DNA of 21,387 nucleotides. Origin: Bacilli bacterium (lineage in GTDB: Bacteria; Bacillota_I; Bacilli_A; RF39; UBA660). The notes beneath the pieces were generated by a model that did not search any database, was not told the origin of the DNA, and worked only from the letters and a program-made list of their open reading frames with translations. Positions within the stretch are counted from its first letter, which is position 1, and each line of letters begins with the position of its first letter. Positions 1-9,016 of the stretch are shown piece after piece. Both the position numbers and the translations under genes were made by a program. The stretch lies in the NCBI GenBank assembly GCA_028685445.1, contig JAQUDY010000001.1:1-21387 (forward strand), read 5' to 3'.

Positions 1-53
1 TCTCTAACTATATTTTTTAATTTTGCTTTTAAACTATCTGAGTTAGTTATCAT
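1..53 (-). CDS. AbiEii-like toxin, 5' end only
   Basis: Only the first 17 codons are inside the window, reading MITNSDSLKAKLKNIVR before the edge. The ATG overlaps the TGA stop of the AbiEi-like gene in an ATGA arrangement, so the two are translationally coupled. AbiEi antitoxin genes are normally followed by an AbiEii nucleotidyltransferase toxin, and a SLKAK-type start is common in that family. No catalytic residue is visible here. The identity therefore rests mainly on gene order and coupling, with the short N-terminus as weak support. Confidence 0.6.
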   Translation of the reverse strand, partial: MITNSDSLKAKLKNIVR

Positions 54-643
54 GATAACACCTCAAAAGCATTTAATACTTCTTGCTCAATTCCTAATTT
101 TTTAGCATAATCAAATAATTTTATTTGATCTTTATTAGTTTTGTTATAATAACCTCTAATTGCTTTATTAAATAATTCTAGTTCAATATTTTTTTTATTT
201 CTGATAATATCACAAATAGATCTTTCTAAATCATAAATTTTAATTAAATTCCCATAGGGTGATTTTACATAAATCATTCCTAAATCAATGAATTCTTTTT
301 TGATACGAAATAAATTAATATCTTTTTTATCTTGCAGGGAACCTCGATATTCATTAGTAACCGTAATATCAATAATGTGCGGGATTCTATCACTTAAATT
401 ATGAAATCTCAGTGCTGTAATGTGTGAAAAAATCATTTTTTTACTCTTGTTTTGTAAAATAAAATAAATATCTTCTGGTTCTTCCGGAAGAATATAAATG
501 CCGCGATCAACTCTCTCAATTTTTCCTTTTTTTACTAGATAACCTAAAAATTGTCTTTTGATTCCGTTTGCTTCTACCATACTAGTAGTAATATAACCAT
601 TATTATCTTTAGCTAAGTTTAAAATTTGTTCTTCATTATTCAT
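50..643 (-). CDS. AbiEi-family antitoxin / autorepressor
   Basis: A 197-aa protein of the type IV toxin-antitoxin AbiEi family, known to neutralise the AbiEii nucleotidyltransferase toxin and repress its own promoter. The N-terminal ~55 residues form the typical winged-helix part (GYITTSMVEANGI, then KKGKIERVDRGIYIL). The C-terminal part has the family-like HITALRFHNLSDR and DLERSICDIIRN segments. An in-frame upstream codon (679) would add 12 residues, but it lies upstream of the apparent extended -10 (676-668). The ATG at 643 has an AAGGGA Shine-Dalgarno at suitable spacing, so 643 is the start. The gene overlaps the downstream toxin gene by four bases. It is probably part of phage defence or island maintenance. 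Confidence 0.85.
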   Translation of the reverse strand: MNNEEQILNLAKDNNGYITTSMVEANGIKRQFLGYLVKKGKIERVDRGIYILPEEPEDIYFILQNKSKKMIFSHITALRFHNLSDRIPHIIDITVTNEYRGSLQDKKDINLFRIKKEFIDLGMIYVKSPYGNLIKIYDLERSICDIIRNKKNIELELFNKAIRGYYNKTNKDQIKLFDYAKKLGIEQEVLNAFEVLS

Positions 644-659
644 TTCTTCATTTCCCTTC

Positions 660-687
660 ACTACTAAATTATAACACAAAAAGTAGT
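660..687 (-). promoter_or_regulatory. AbiE promoter with flanking inverted repeat
   Basis: On the minus strand TGTTATAAT (676-668) is an extended -10, predicting a start near 661. The hexamers ACTACT (660-665) and AGTAGT (682-687) are exact inverted repeats that bracket this -10, 22 bp apart centre to centre (two helical turns). AbiEi proteins are known to bind inverted repeats in their own promoter, so this is a plausible operator. No good -35 is visible. Confidence 0.6.
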
Positions 688-877
688 AAAAGGAAATAAC
701 TTGCTTTCTGTCCTTCTACAAATCCAAAAGGTGACAAAAATACTATCGCCACTTTAATTAATGTCTTTTTTACTATATTAAATAAAGTTTGAAAGCCTGA
801 TATTTACTAAAAGGAATATACTTTTCTACTTAAGTCTTTAACTTAGCTATTCGTATGTTACCTTTAATAGTTTTTGG

Positions 878-1020
878 TATTATAAAACCTCACCAGTCCT
901 TTCTGAACTTGTGAGGTTTATTTTGATCTACTCTTATGAGTAGTAATGTTCTTAATGGGGCAAAATTTAAGGTTATTTCAAAAATCTGCCGTATATGATT
1001 TCTGTTTCGGTTACTTATAT
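878..1020 (-). ncRNA. Candidate small structured RNA
   Basis: The 395 bases between the AbiEi and HEPN genes have no convincing ORF. On the minus strand an extended -10, TGTTATAAT (1035-1027), predicts a start near 1020. Downstream come a perfect small hairpin (CTACTC/GAGTAG, 926-941) and a long hairpin at 885-919. The long one has a 9-bp outer stem (AAACCTCAC/GTGAGGTTT) and, after one mismatch, a 5-bp inner stem (AGUUC/GGACU with one G-U pair), followed by UUUUAUAAU. Promoter, structure and terminator together suggest a discrete RNA of about 140 nt. The outer hairpin may instead simply terminate the upstream defence operon. No known RNA family was recognised. Confidence 0.35.
885..919 (-). 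terminator. Long hairpin, probable terminator
   Basis: AAACCTCAC (885-893) pairs perfectly with GTGAGGTTT (911-919). An inner stem, better on the minus-strand RNA because of a G-U pair, extends it around an AGAAA loop. On the minus strand it is followed by UUUUAUAAU, a short U-rich tail. It is the first strong hairpin downstream of the HEPN gene. Confidence 0.55.
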
Positions 1021-1074
1021 AAACTTATTATAACATATTTTGGAAAAATAAAATAATGCTTTGAAGATTAATTC

Positions 1075-1653
1075 TTATATAGAATATCCTCTAGTGCTTT
1101 GAGTCTCAATGCCTATGCTTTCTAAAAGATGATCTATTAAATAAAGCGTTAATTTAAAATCTTTTATACTAATAACATCTTGTAAAAAGAATCCCTCCTG
1201 AATTGATGGAATTTTAATTTTAATTATAAATTTATTTTCAGGAGTAATAAAAGGTCTTTTCACATAGACTATATAAGAAAATTCTTTACCTATGTTTTCT
1301 TCGGAAAAAAACTTTTTTATTTCTCCATCTGATTTTCTATTCCATTGTACAATTTGTTCATTTAAGTATATTTCCTCCCATTTATTATAAATGGGAAAAT
1401 GAGCCAGAATATTTCTAACAGCACTTAAAAATTGAATTTTAATTTTTGATTCTGATTTGTCTTGAATTATATTTTCAAATTGTTTTTTTAAGTCTTTACA
1501 TTTCAGCAATTCATCAATCAAAAAAGAAATTTGTCTTAATTTTTCCATCTCGTTTTTGCCGTTTGTCTCAATTTGCAATTGGCTTAAAAATATATTTAAG
1601 TCATTGGCAAAAATGTCCCTAACATCTTCTTTAGTTACAGCCATTACGTTCAT
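1075..1653 (-). CDS. HEPN-like protein of the RM operon
   Basis: A 192-aa protein with no confident family name. The helical N-terminal half ends in SAVRNILAHFPIYNKWEEIY, where R80 and H85 form an Rx4H signature. Rx4-6H, often RNxxxH, is the catalytic motif of HEPN ribonucleases common in defence and toxin systems. Residues 110-192 look like a beta-rich domain of unknown role. The ATG at 1653 has a GAGGAG Shine-Dalgarno about 7 nt upstream. It lies 60 bp after the second methyltransferase on the same strand, so it is probably the last gene of the restriction-modification operon. It could be an RNase that acts when restriction fails, or an accessory factor; that role is inferred. No other Rx4-6H candidate was seen in the window. 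Confidence 0.6.
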   Translation of the reverse strand: MNVMAVTKEDVRDIFANDLNIFLSQLQIETNGKNEMEKLRQISFLIDELLKCKDLKKQFENIIQDKSESKIKIQFLSAVRNILAHFPIYNKWEEIYLNEQIVQWNRKSDGEIKKFFSEENIGKEFSYIVYVKRPFITPENKFIIKIKIPSIQEGFFLQDVISIKDFKLTLYLIDHLLESIGIETQSTRGYSI

Positions 1654-1713
1654 AGTTATCTCCTCGCTATTAAAATGTGTTTTAATTAATATTAGAATAA
1701 ATTATTATACTAT

Positions 1714-3108
1714 TTATTTTTTAAAAAAATATTTAATGTTTGTATTGGTATTATAATTTAATATTTCTTTTTTAAATCTATCTTCCATAAGATCTTTAAA
1801 ACCTTCATTAAACTCATAACCAATAAATCTTCTTCCATTATTTATGGAAGCAATCATACTAGTCCCACTGCCCAAAAACGGGTCAACAATAACTTCATTT
1901 TCTTTTGTCGAAATAGAAACAATTCTATTTATTAACTCTACAGGAAAGATTGCGGGATGAATTGTTTTTTTTCCAATACTTCCAGCTCTTCTGTTTATAT
2001 TCCAGAAAAGCTTACCTCCAATTTCTGCCTTTTTGTAATCGTTATACTTAGATAATAGTTCAGCATTAATTTTAGTTGAGCTTGTTTTAGTGAAAATTAA
2101 AATATACTCATGATGGTCTTTTAAATTTTTTTTGTGAGTTGGAATGCCAGAAGATTTATGCCATATTAATATTCCTCTATACATAAAACCTATATTTTTA
2201 CATTGGTCAATAAATAACTTCGGGAGTAAGATTGGGTTTCCATTTCTAACCCTAATATTTATATTTATCCACAGACTACCTGTTTTTTTTAATTTTTGAT
2301 AACACTCTTTCCAAACTGTCATCATTCTATCACTATAAATCTCATATGATTCATGACCAATTTGATTTTTTTTATAATAATCTTTTAAATCCCAATAAGG
2401 TGGGGATGTAACAATTAAATCTACAGTTTCTTCTTTTATATAATCCATATTTTCTGAACTATTAAAAACCACGGTTCCTGTTGGTGTTTCTATATTTTTC
2501 TTTTTTTTGTTTTCATATTTTCCAAAACAAATATCCCCATAAGAAGCTTCATCTATTTTAATTGTTCCTTCAAAATTTTTAAAATTATATTTAATTTTAG
2601 AGTCATTAATTATTAAATATTTGTCGTTATCAGTTAAAGTTGATGCCAGCAATCTATCAAATATTTCTTTTATAGATAATTCAATGTGTTTAGTAATTAC
2701 ACCTTTTCCGTTGTCTAAAGTAGGTATCCAAACATTTCCCGGGTCTTTTCCTTTGGAATTATAGTTTTTCTTCCTTTTCCCCCATTCAACATTTTTCCAT
2801 ATTGACTTTTCTCTAATTGGGTCCTTGTTAAAATAATAATCTTTTTTTGATTTGGAAAACCAAACGCAATATAAAACATTATCCAATTTTGATGTATTGT
2901 CCGGAACAACGATAGTATTAATATAATTAAAGTTTAAGGAGATCGAATATGATATCAAATCAAAAAAATCTTTTGACACAGTTCCGTTTTTATATTCAGT
3001 CTTAACAATGAAAAAAAGATTGCCGTCTGACATAAGTTTTTTGTCTATTTTTTCTAGCTCTTTCATACATGTATTAATTGAATTTTTTATAATTATTGTT
3101 TTATACAT
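1714..3108 (-). CDS. DNA amino-methyltransferase with degenerate N-terminal half
   Basis: A 464-aa protein. The C-terminal half is a beta-class N4-cytosine/N6-adenine DNA methyltransferase: catalytic motif IV TSPPYWD at 234-238, then the SAM-binding motif DPFLGSGT at 409-416, in the order that defines the class. Residues 1-200 resemble a second methyltransferase body (YYFNKDPIRE, WKNVEWGK, DPGNVWIPTLDNGKGVITKH), but no SPPY or DPFxGSGT motif is present there, so this half is probably catalytically dead and used for DNA recognition or dimerisation. The ATG at 3108 has an AGAGGG Shine-Dalgarno inside the preceding methyltransferase gene, with an 8-base overlap. It should protect one strand of an asymmetric site cut by the HNH enzyme upstream. 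The target base and sequence cannot be read from the gene. Confidence 0.88.
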   Translation of the reverse strand: MYKTIIIKNSINTCMKELEKIDKKLMSDGNLFFIVKTEYKNGTVSKDFFDLISYSISLNFNYINTIVVPDNTSKLDNVLYCVWFSKSKKDYYFNKDPIREKSIWKNVEWGKRKKNYNSKGKDPGNVWIPTLDNGKGVITKHIELSIKEIFDRLLASTLTDNDKYLIINDSKIKYNFKNFEGTIKIDEASYGDICFGKYENKKKKNIETPTGTVVFNSSENMDYIKEETVDLIVTSPPYWDLKDYYKKNQIGHESYEIYSDRMMTVWKECYQKLKKTGSLWININIRVRNGNPILLPKLFIDQCKNIGFMYRGILIWHKSSGIPTHKKNLKDHHEYILIFTKTSSTKINAELLSKYNDYKKAEIGGKLFWNINRRAGSIGKKTIHPAIFPVELINRIVSISTKENEVIVDPFLGSGTSMIASINNGRRFIGYEFNEGFKDLMEDRFKKEILNYNTNTNIKYFFKK

Positions 3109-3925
3109 CTTTTTCCCTCTTTAGATTGTCTATTCTTTTCTGAGCAATTTTGCAATATTTATCAACTTTTTCAACATATATCCAGTTTCGATTTAATTGA
3201 ATACTAACTTTAGCTGTGGTACCACTTCCTCCAAAAGGGTCAAAAACAATATCGCCTGGGTTAGACCAAGACTTAATATGATCTTCAACTAATTTTTCGG
3301 GAAAAATTGCTGGATGCTTATAGGCGATTTCATCTTTAGTAGAAAATCCTTTTCCATTATTATATTTCCATATATTTGTTCTTATTCCATATTCATTAAT
3401 AACTTTTTTTTCTTTTCGAGTTAAAGAGCCATCTCGCTCTCTTCTTGTTATTTCACTAAATGTTGTCATCCCGGCACAAGAATTCTTTTTATCTTGTAGT
3501 AAATTAACTGTTTTAGGCCTTCCTTTTGTAATAACAAACATATATTCAAATGAGTTAAAATATCTTCTAGGATGAGGCGGTGCAGATCCAGATTTTTCAT
3601 AAATTATAACATCGTATATGTTAAAACCCACTTCTTGGAAATATAATGCTTGTTTAAAACTGGTTAAGGATTTATTGCCTTTATTTGTTTTGTCTCCAAT
3701 AACCCAAACAATAACACCACCATTTTTAGTGATTCTGTATAGCTCGCGAGCAATTCTTCTGAATATAAGGTGGTTCCACTCTAATTTATTTTCATAGTCT
3801 CTTAAATCATCATAAGGAGGACTAGTAACTGTTAAATCTATTGAATTGTTTGGTAATTTTTTCATGAATTTAATAGCATCTTCATTATGAATTATTTCTG
3901 TATAATCTTTTATTTTGTTTTTCAT
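3101..3925 (-). CDS. DNA amino-methyltransferase, beta class
   Basis: A 274-aa protein close to the minimal size for the family. It carries TSPPYDDLRDY (motif IV, 34-38 for TSPPY) near the N-terminus and DPFGGSGTT (229-237) near the C-terminus, the beta-class order for N4-cytosine or N6-adenine methylation. Its start at 3925 has a strong AAAGGAGG Shine-Dalgarno six bases upstream. It follows the HNH endonuclease gene by 17 bp and overlaps the next methyltransferase by 8 bp. Two amino-methyltransferases with one endonuclease is typical of type II systems, especially type IIS, that recognise an asymmetric sequence and need a separate enzyme for each strand. The recognition site is unknown. Confidence 0.9.
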   Translation of the reverse strand: MKNKIKDYTEIIHNEDAIKFMKKLPNNSIDLTVTSPPYDDLRDYENKLEWNHLIFRRIARELYRITKNGGVIVWVIGDKTNKGNKSLTSFKQALYFQEVGFNIYDVIIYEKSGSAPPHPRRYFNSFEYMFVITKGRPKTVNLLQDKKNSCAGMTTFSEITRRERDGSLTRKEKKVINEYGIRTNIWKYNNGKGFSTKDEIAYKHPAIFPEKLVEDHIKSWSNPGDIVFDPFGGSGTTAKVSIQLNRNWIYVEKVDKYCKIAQKRIDNLKREKDV

Positions 3926-3942
3926 TTATTTCCTCCTTTTCT

Positions 3943-6003
3943 TTAGTTGAAAAAATTTTCATATTCATCTTCGGTTATAATGTATTCAGATAATGCATAT
4001 TCAAGTTGATACGATTTTAATATTTTGCTATCAAACAAACTTTTCAAGCGTTTAAAAATATTCTTTTTTAAATGATTGTTGAGATTGAAGTTTTCATATA
4101 AACTTCTTTTAAATGAGTCTTTTATTGCGTGAATTTTTCGGTGACACATCGGACAAACTGCAAAAATATTTTCATAATGATCAGGACCGTCTGCAATATT
4201 AAAAGGGATTAAATGATGAAATTCAACATACGGTTCATCATTGTTTTTAATAAAGGTTACTTCTCCACAACATTCACACGGAATAAAATGGTTTTTATCT
4301 GAAAAATTAATTATATAATAAGAATTTAATAATGCAATTATTCTACTATCTCTGGTCCTATCAAGTTTAGGTATTACGTTCTCAACAGAAACATCTAATA
4401 TTTTATTCCATAAATCATCGGAATTTAAATTACTATACTTGTTTACATAATCAAATTCAAGAGAATATTCAGTATCATAATTTATTTCAGATAAATTGCG
4501 ATTTTCAATATGCTCTGCAACTATTTTTATTATATTAAAAACATTAATTTTGTTTGTCAAGTTTATACTTTTTAAAACATTAGGAAAATGTTTTCTAGAA
4601 TATTCTGTTAACTTATTGTGATCCAATTCGTTAATTTTAAAATTATTATAAAGAATATAATCATTAATAATTAAAGATAGCATAATAATTTTGTCTTTGC
4701 TAATGTTATACAAATCCCAATTAATTTTGATTTTATTATTAATTTGATAATTAATGTTTTGTGCTGTAGAAAGATATTTTTGCTTAAGTTCAGTCTCGCT
4801 GTTCAAGAAAATAGTATGAAATTTTCTTAATTTGTAATTTTCTATTTCATTATATAAATTAACCATTTCATTTAATTTTTCTCTATCGGTTACTTCCCAA
4901 CTGTTGTGTGGTCCAATCTTTATACAGCCTAAATAATTATCACCAAAATCTTTTGGAAAATCACTTCTTATTCCTAACATATATTTTTTCATTTCTTTTT
5001 CAAAATCTTCGGCAGACAAATCTCTTCTAACTCCGTCTTGAGTTAATTTGTCTTTAACCTTTTCAAGATTCTTATTAAATAAATCGTAATTATTGATTAC
5101 AATTTCGCTATTATAATTATTTGTTCTAGACAATATTAAATCATAAAACCTAGGGCTTAAACCATCATTTTGATTCATACACTTTAAAATAGTTAAATAA
5201 GGACTAAAGTTAATATTGAATTTATCATGATCGCAAGAAAGACAATTTTTAACAGCAGGAAATTCAACAGTTATTGGTTGAGAAATCATTTTTAACTTTT
5301 GATGTTCCCATATTAAAGCAAATTCTTTTGAGTTTGATTCTATTGCTAATTCTCCTATAGGAGTTAAACTCGCAAATTCCTTATCATTTCCAGCTCCAGT
5401 AGTTCTAGAATGAACAAATCCAAAATAGAACAAAATTTGTCTTTCATTTCTTAATGTTGCATGATAATCGTTAATTATTTGATTTACCTCATATTGTTCT
5501 TCTGGATGAGCTTTTTTATATTCTAATATAAGGCTAGTTAAATTTTTAACTTCAAATTCGGAATTATATATTTTATCTCGTAAAAAAGCATTTACTCCAC
5601 TTTGTCCGCCTACATTCATTAAATAAACAAAATAATATTTATCGACTAAGGACATATATCTTTCAAGATTTGCATAATAATTTATCTCTATTGGTCCGGC
5701 AAAGTCCATATATGTTTTATAGTTTTTTCTGATATCAATGTTAGCGGGAAAAAAGAAATTTTCAGCTTCTTTTTGTTGAGATTTAGGTAGGGAATCTATA
5801 TAAGTTTCAAAGTTTCTTTGTATTTGCTTCATAGCTCCATGATTTCTTACTGTTTTCGATAAAAATATGGCATCATATAAAACTAAAAATTTTTTTAAAT
5901 ACCATAATGTTCCAGATGAATTTATTTTAGAAACTTCCATTGATTTAGTTAAAAAATAAGTCCGTGGAGTTATGTTTTCTATAAATTCATTTAAATGATC
6001 CAT
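3943..6003 (-). CDS. HNH-type restriction endonuclease
   Basis: A 686-aa protein first in an operon with two methyltransferases. The C-terminal ~110 residues hold an HNH/zinc-finger nuclease: CxxC near residue 576, FHHLIPF (HH about 596-597), DHYENI, then CPMCHRKIH. The remaining ~570 residues, including LTPIGELA, have no motif I can name and probably read the DNA sequence, as in large type IIS enzymes. I infer a type II/IIS restriction endonuclease; a methylation-dependent nuclease is less likely given the two methyltransferases. An ATG at 6015 is in frame, but the extended -10 at 6028-6020 puts the transcript start near 6013. The ATG at 6003 has GGGTGAT as Shine-Dalgarno and is preferred. 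The 5' leader would then be only about 10 nt. Confidence 0.8.
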   Translation of the reverse strand: MDHLNEFIENITPRTYFLTKSMEVSKINSSGTLWYLKKFLVLYDAIFLSKTVRNHGAMKQIQRNFETYIDSLPKSQQKEAENFFFPANIDIRKNYKTYMDFAGPIEINYYANLERYMSLVDKYYFVYLMNVGGQSGVNAFLRDKIYNSEFEVKNLTSLILEYKKAHPEEQYEVNQIINDYHATLRNERQILFYFGFVHSRTTGAGNDKEFASLTPIGELAIESNSKEFALIWEHQKLKMISQPITVEFPAVKNCLSCDHDKFNINFSPYLTILKCMNQNDGLSPRFYDLILSRTNNYNSEIVINNYDLFNKNLEKVKDKLTQDGVRRDLSAEDFEKEMKKYMLGIRSDFPKDFGDNYLGCIKIGPHNSWEVTDREKLNEMVNLYNEIENYKLRKFHTIFLNSETELKQKYLSTAQNINYQINNKIKINWDLYNISKDKIIMLSLIINDYILYNNFKINELDHNKLTEYSRKHFPNVLKSINLTNKINVFNIIKIVAEHIENRNLSEINYDTEYSLEFDYVNKYSNLNSDDLWNKILDVSVENVIPKLDRTRDSRIIALLNSYYIINFSDKNHFIPCECCGEVTFIKNNDEPYVEFHHLIPFNIADGPDHYENIFAVCPMCHRKIHAIKDSFKRSLYENFNLNNHLKKNIFKRLKSLFDSKILKSYQLEYALSEYIITEDEYENFFN

Positions 6004-6019
6004 TTTATCACCCATAAAT

Positions 6020-6048
6020 ATTATAACATGATTCGGTTTTTATATTAA
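6020..6048 (-). promoter_or_regulatory. Promoter of the RM operon
   Basis: Minus-strand TGTTATAAT (6028-6020) is an extended -10. TTAATA (6048-6043), 17 bp upstream, is a weak -35. The -35 overlaps the 3' end of the small ribbon-helix-helix-like gene. The predicted start near 6013 leaves a leader that is little more than the Shine-Dalgarno of the endonuclease gene. Confidence 0.6.
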
Positions 6049-6359
6049 TCATTATAGTAATCTTTTTTATATTTGTTTTTAAATTTTTTAATATATTCGT
6101 TTGTTTTAGGGTTGGATGATAATTCAAGTCCAAGATCAGAATATAATTGCTCAAATAACTCTGCATTATATTTCGTATTGAAATTTGTCTTTCTTAAAAG
6201 TCTAATAATTGAATCAAATTTTTTGTCCATTTCAATTTCTTTTAATGCTTTTTCTAATAATTTACTTACCGCATGAGAATATCTTAAATTATGTTCTTCT
6301 GCATATGTTTTAACTTTATTATCTAACTCATCAGTTATAGAAATATGCGGATTTGCCAT
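6045..6359 (-). CDS. Small ribbon-helix-helix-like protein
   Basis: A 104-aa protein. The N-terminus ISITDELDNKVKTYAEEHNLRYSHAVSKLLEKAL has the short strand plus two-helix pattern of ribbon-helix-helix DNA-binding proteins. The C-terminus is lysine-rich and helical. The ATG at 6359 has a very good AAAGGAGG Shine-Dalgarno. It lies 41 bp upstream of the restriction endonuclease start, and its own upstream region carries repeated CCTAA/TTAGG sites, so it may be an autoregulator or controller of the RM operon. Ribbon-helix-helix proteins also serve as accessory proteins at transfer origins or as antitoxins. No relaxase or partner toxin is seen beside it. The fold assignment is by pattern only. 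Confidence 0.65.
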   Translation of the reverse strand: MANPHISITDELDNKVKTYAEEHNLRYSHAVSKLLEKALKEIEMDKKFDSIIRLLRKTNFNTKYNAELFEQLYSDLGLELSSNPKTNEYIKKFKNKYKKDYYND

Positions 6360-6387
6360 AATTTTTCCTCCTTTCTTCCTTTTTTGT

Positions 6388-6440
6388 TTAGGATTAATTT
6401 AGACCTAAGGTTTTTAGATATCGCCCTAATATAGTCCTAA
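6388..6440 (-). promoter_or_regulatory. CCTAA/TTAGG repeat cluster, candidate operator
   Basis: Within 53 bp upstream of the small ribbon-helix-helix-like gene the core TTAGG/CCTAA occurs four times: TTAGG at 6388-6392, CCTAA at 6404-6408 (inside the palindrome CCTAAGG), 6425-6429 and 6436-6440. The last three start 21 and 11 bp apart, roughly two and one helical turns, so they fall on one face of the DNA. A TATATT -10-like hexamer lies among them on the minus strand. This suits binding by a small dimeric repressor. Confidence 0.45.
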
Positions 6441-6533
6441 CTGCTACACACGTTTATTTGCTTTATATACAGTGTTTAATTGAAAGCTATGTTGTTTTAG
6501 TCACACTCTTTAGGATCGATTTCGCAAGTGCGT

Positions 6534-6591
6534 AATCATAAATGCCGCACGATTTAGCCCGTAACTACGGGAAAATCATAAAATATGCGGC
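6534..6591. repeat. Nested inverted repeat with 40-bp-spaced direct repeats
   Basis: Three nested stems lie in 48 bp: GCCGCA (6544-6549) with TGCGGC (6586-6591), GATTT (6551-6555) with AAATC (6573-6577), and CCCGT (6558-6562) with ACGGG (6567-6571) around an AACT loop. AATCATAAA is directly repeated at 6534-6542 and 6574-6582, exactly 40 bp apart. CGCAAGTGCG next to it (6523-6532) is another small palindrome. The GC content of the stems stands out from the AT-rich surroundings. It lies between the recombinase 3' end and the ribbon-helix-helix-like gene. It may be a structured RNA, a protein-binding cruciform or a transfer-type site. Confidence 0.6.
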
Positions 6592-6594
6592 GGT

Positions 6595-6623
6595 TCTCTT
6601 ATGCTCTTAAAATATATAAGAGA
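6595..6623. repeat. Hairpin downstream of the recombinase
   Basis: TCTCTTAT (6595-6602) and ATAAGAGA (6616-6623) form a perfect 8-bp stem with a 13-nt loop, 22 bp beyond the recombinase stop. There is no U-tract on the minus strand after it; the plus strand has only GTTTTAG. It may be a weak terminator or a 3'-end stabiliser. Confidence 0.4.
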
Positions 6624-6644
6624 GTTTTAGGTGTTTTATGATGT

Positions 6645-8531
<1,887 letters not shown>

Positions 8532-8548
<17 letters not shown>

Positions 8549-8594
8549 CAAATATACAAACTGAATAATTTAATAACTTGTTTTTCTTTTTCAT
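8532..8594 (-). CDS. 20-codon leader peptide ORF
   Basis: A short ORF, ATG at 8594 to TAG at 8534-8532, encodes a 20-aa peptide that begins MKKKNKLL and ends GSKRY. AAAGGAG (8608-8602) lies seven bases before the ATG, as good a Shine-Dalgarno as any in the window, and a promoter sits upstream. Its last codons lie in the ascending arm of the terminator at 8548-8509. Such placement is characteristic of regulatory leader peptides (for example upstream of erm, vmlR, bmrCD and tet genes) where ribosome position decides the RNA fold. I do not recognise this peptide or a known stalling motif in it. The role is inferred from layout. Confidence 0.7.
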
Positions 8595-8645
8595 AAAATC
8601 TCTCCTTTGGTTTTTGAAACTACTGGACTGATTTATTAGTTATTT

Positions 8646-8673
8646 ATATTAACAGTTTTTGCGTGAAAGTCAA
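8646..8673 (-). promoter_or_regulatory. Promoter of the leader/recombinase unit
   Basis: On the minus strand TTGACT (8673-8668) is a near-consensus -35. After a 16-bp spacer comes TAATAT (8651-8646), preceded by TG to form an extended -10. The predicted start near 8639 gives about 45 nt before the leader ATG. The -35 begins four bases after the stop codon of the 90-aa gene. Confidence 0.7.
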
Positions 8674-8676
8674 GGT

Positions 8677-8949
8677 TTAAAGACTTTTTAAGTATTCTTC
8701 AAGTTCGTTTAACTTGAGACTTTGGTTTAAGTTTTCTATAAAGATTTCTTTATTGTTTGCAAATATTAAAAAATTGATACCATTTATTACTACTTTATGA
8801 GGTTCAAAATACATTAAGTTTGTTTTGTCTATTCTTACAATATTACCGTTTATAAACTTAGGTTTTACTTTAGCAAAATCACATATTAGTTTTATCTTTT
8901 TTTTAATATCTTCATCTATCGTTATCTTTTTCTTAATTATTTTTGCCAT
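8677..8949 (-). CDS. Small protein of unknown function, 90 aa
   Basis: A 90-aa basic protein beginning MAKIIKKKITIDEDIKKKIKL, with a beta-rich middle (VVINGINFLIFANNKEIF) and a C-terminal helix. No family was recognised. The ATG at 8949 has an AAAGGA Shine-Dalgarno about eight bases upstream, which supports a real gene. It lies between a terminator that isolates it from tRNA-His and the promoter of the leader/recombinase unit, same strand. It could be an element-encoded accessory protein, such as a directionality or regulatory factor, or a core gene at the island edge. The sequence does not decide. Confidence 0.6.
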   Translation of the reverse strand: MAKIIKKKITIDEDIKKKIKLICDFAKVKPKFINGNIVRIDKTNLMYFEPHKVVINGINFLIFANNKEIFIENLNQSLKLNELEEYLKSL

Positions 8950-8979
8950 ATCTGATCCTTTCTGTGATTTTTAACCATT

Positions 8980-9005
8980 AAAAAATCAACTTATTTATAA
9001 GTTGA
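8980..9005 (-). terminator. Terminator downstream of tRNA-His
   Basis: TCAACTTAT (8986-8994) and ATAAGTTGA (8997-9005) form a perfect inverted repeat. On the minus strand it is followed by a TTTTTT tract (8985-8980), so it ends tRNA-His transcription before the 90-aa gene. Confidence 0.75.
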
Positions 9006-9016
9006 CCGATTATTAA

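Noticed and set aside
644..679. A 12-residue N-terminal extension of the AbiEi antitoxin
   Set aside because: It would start upstream of the predicted transcription start and lacks a Shine-Dalgarno; the ATG at 643 has both.
690..780. A possible decayed coding remnant upstream of the AbiEi promoter
   Set aside because: Minus-strand frames read only short stretches between stops, with no recognisable motif and no start signal.
2715..2909. A 64-codon minus-strand frame inside the second methyltransferase gene
   Set aside because: It lies wholly within a well-supported gene in another frame and has no independent signals.
6388..6440. CRISPR-like repeats
   Set aside because: The repeated unit is only five to seven bases in mixed orientation with no uniform spacers, and no cas gene is nearby.
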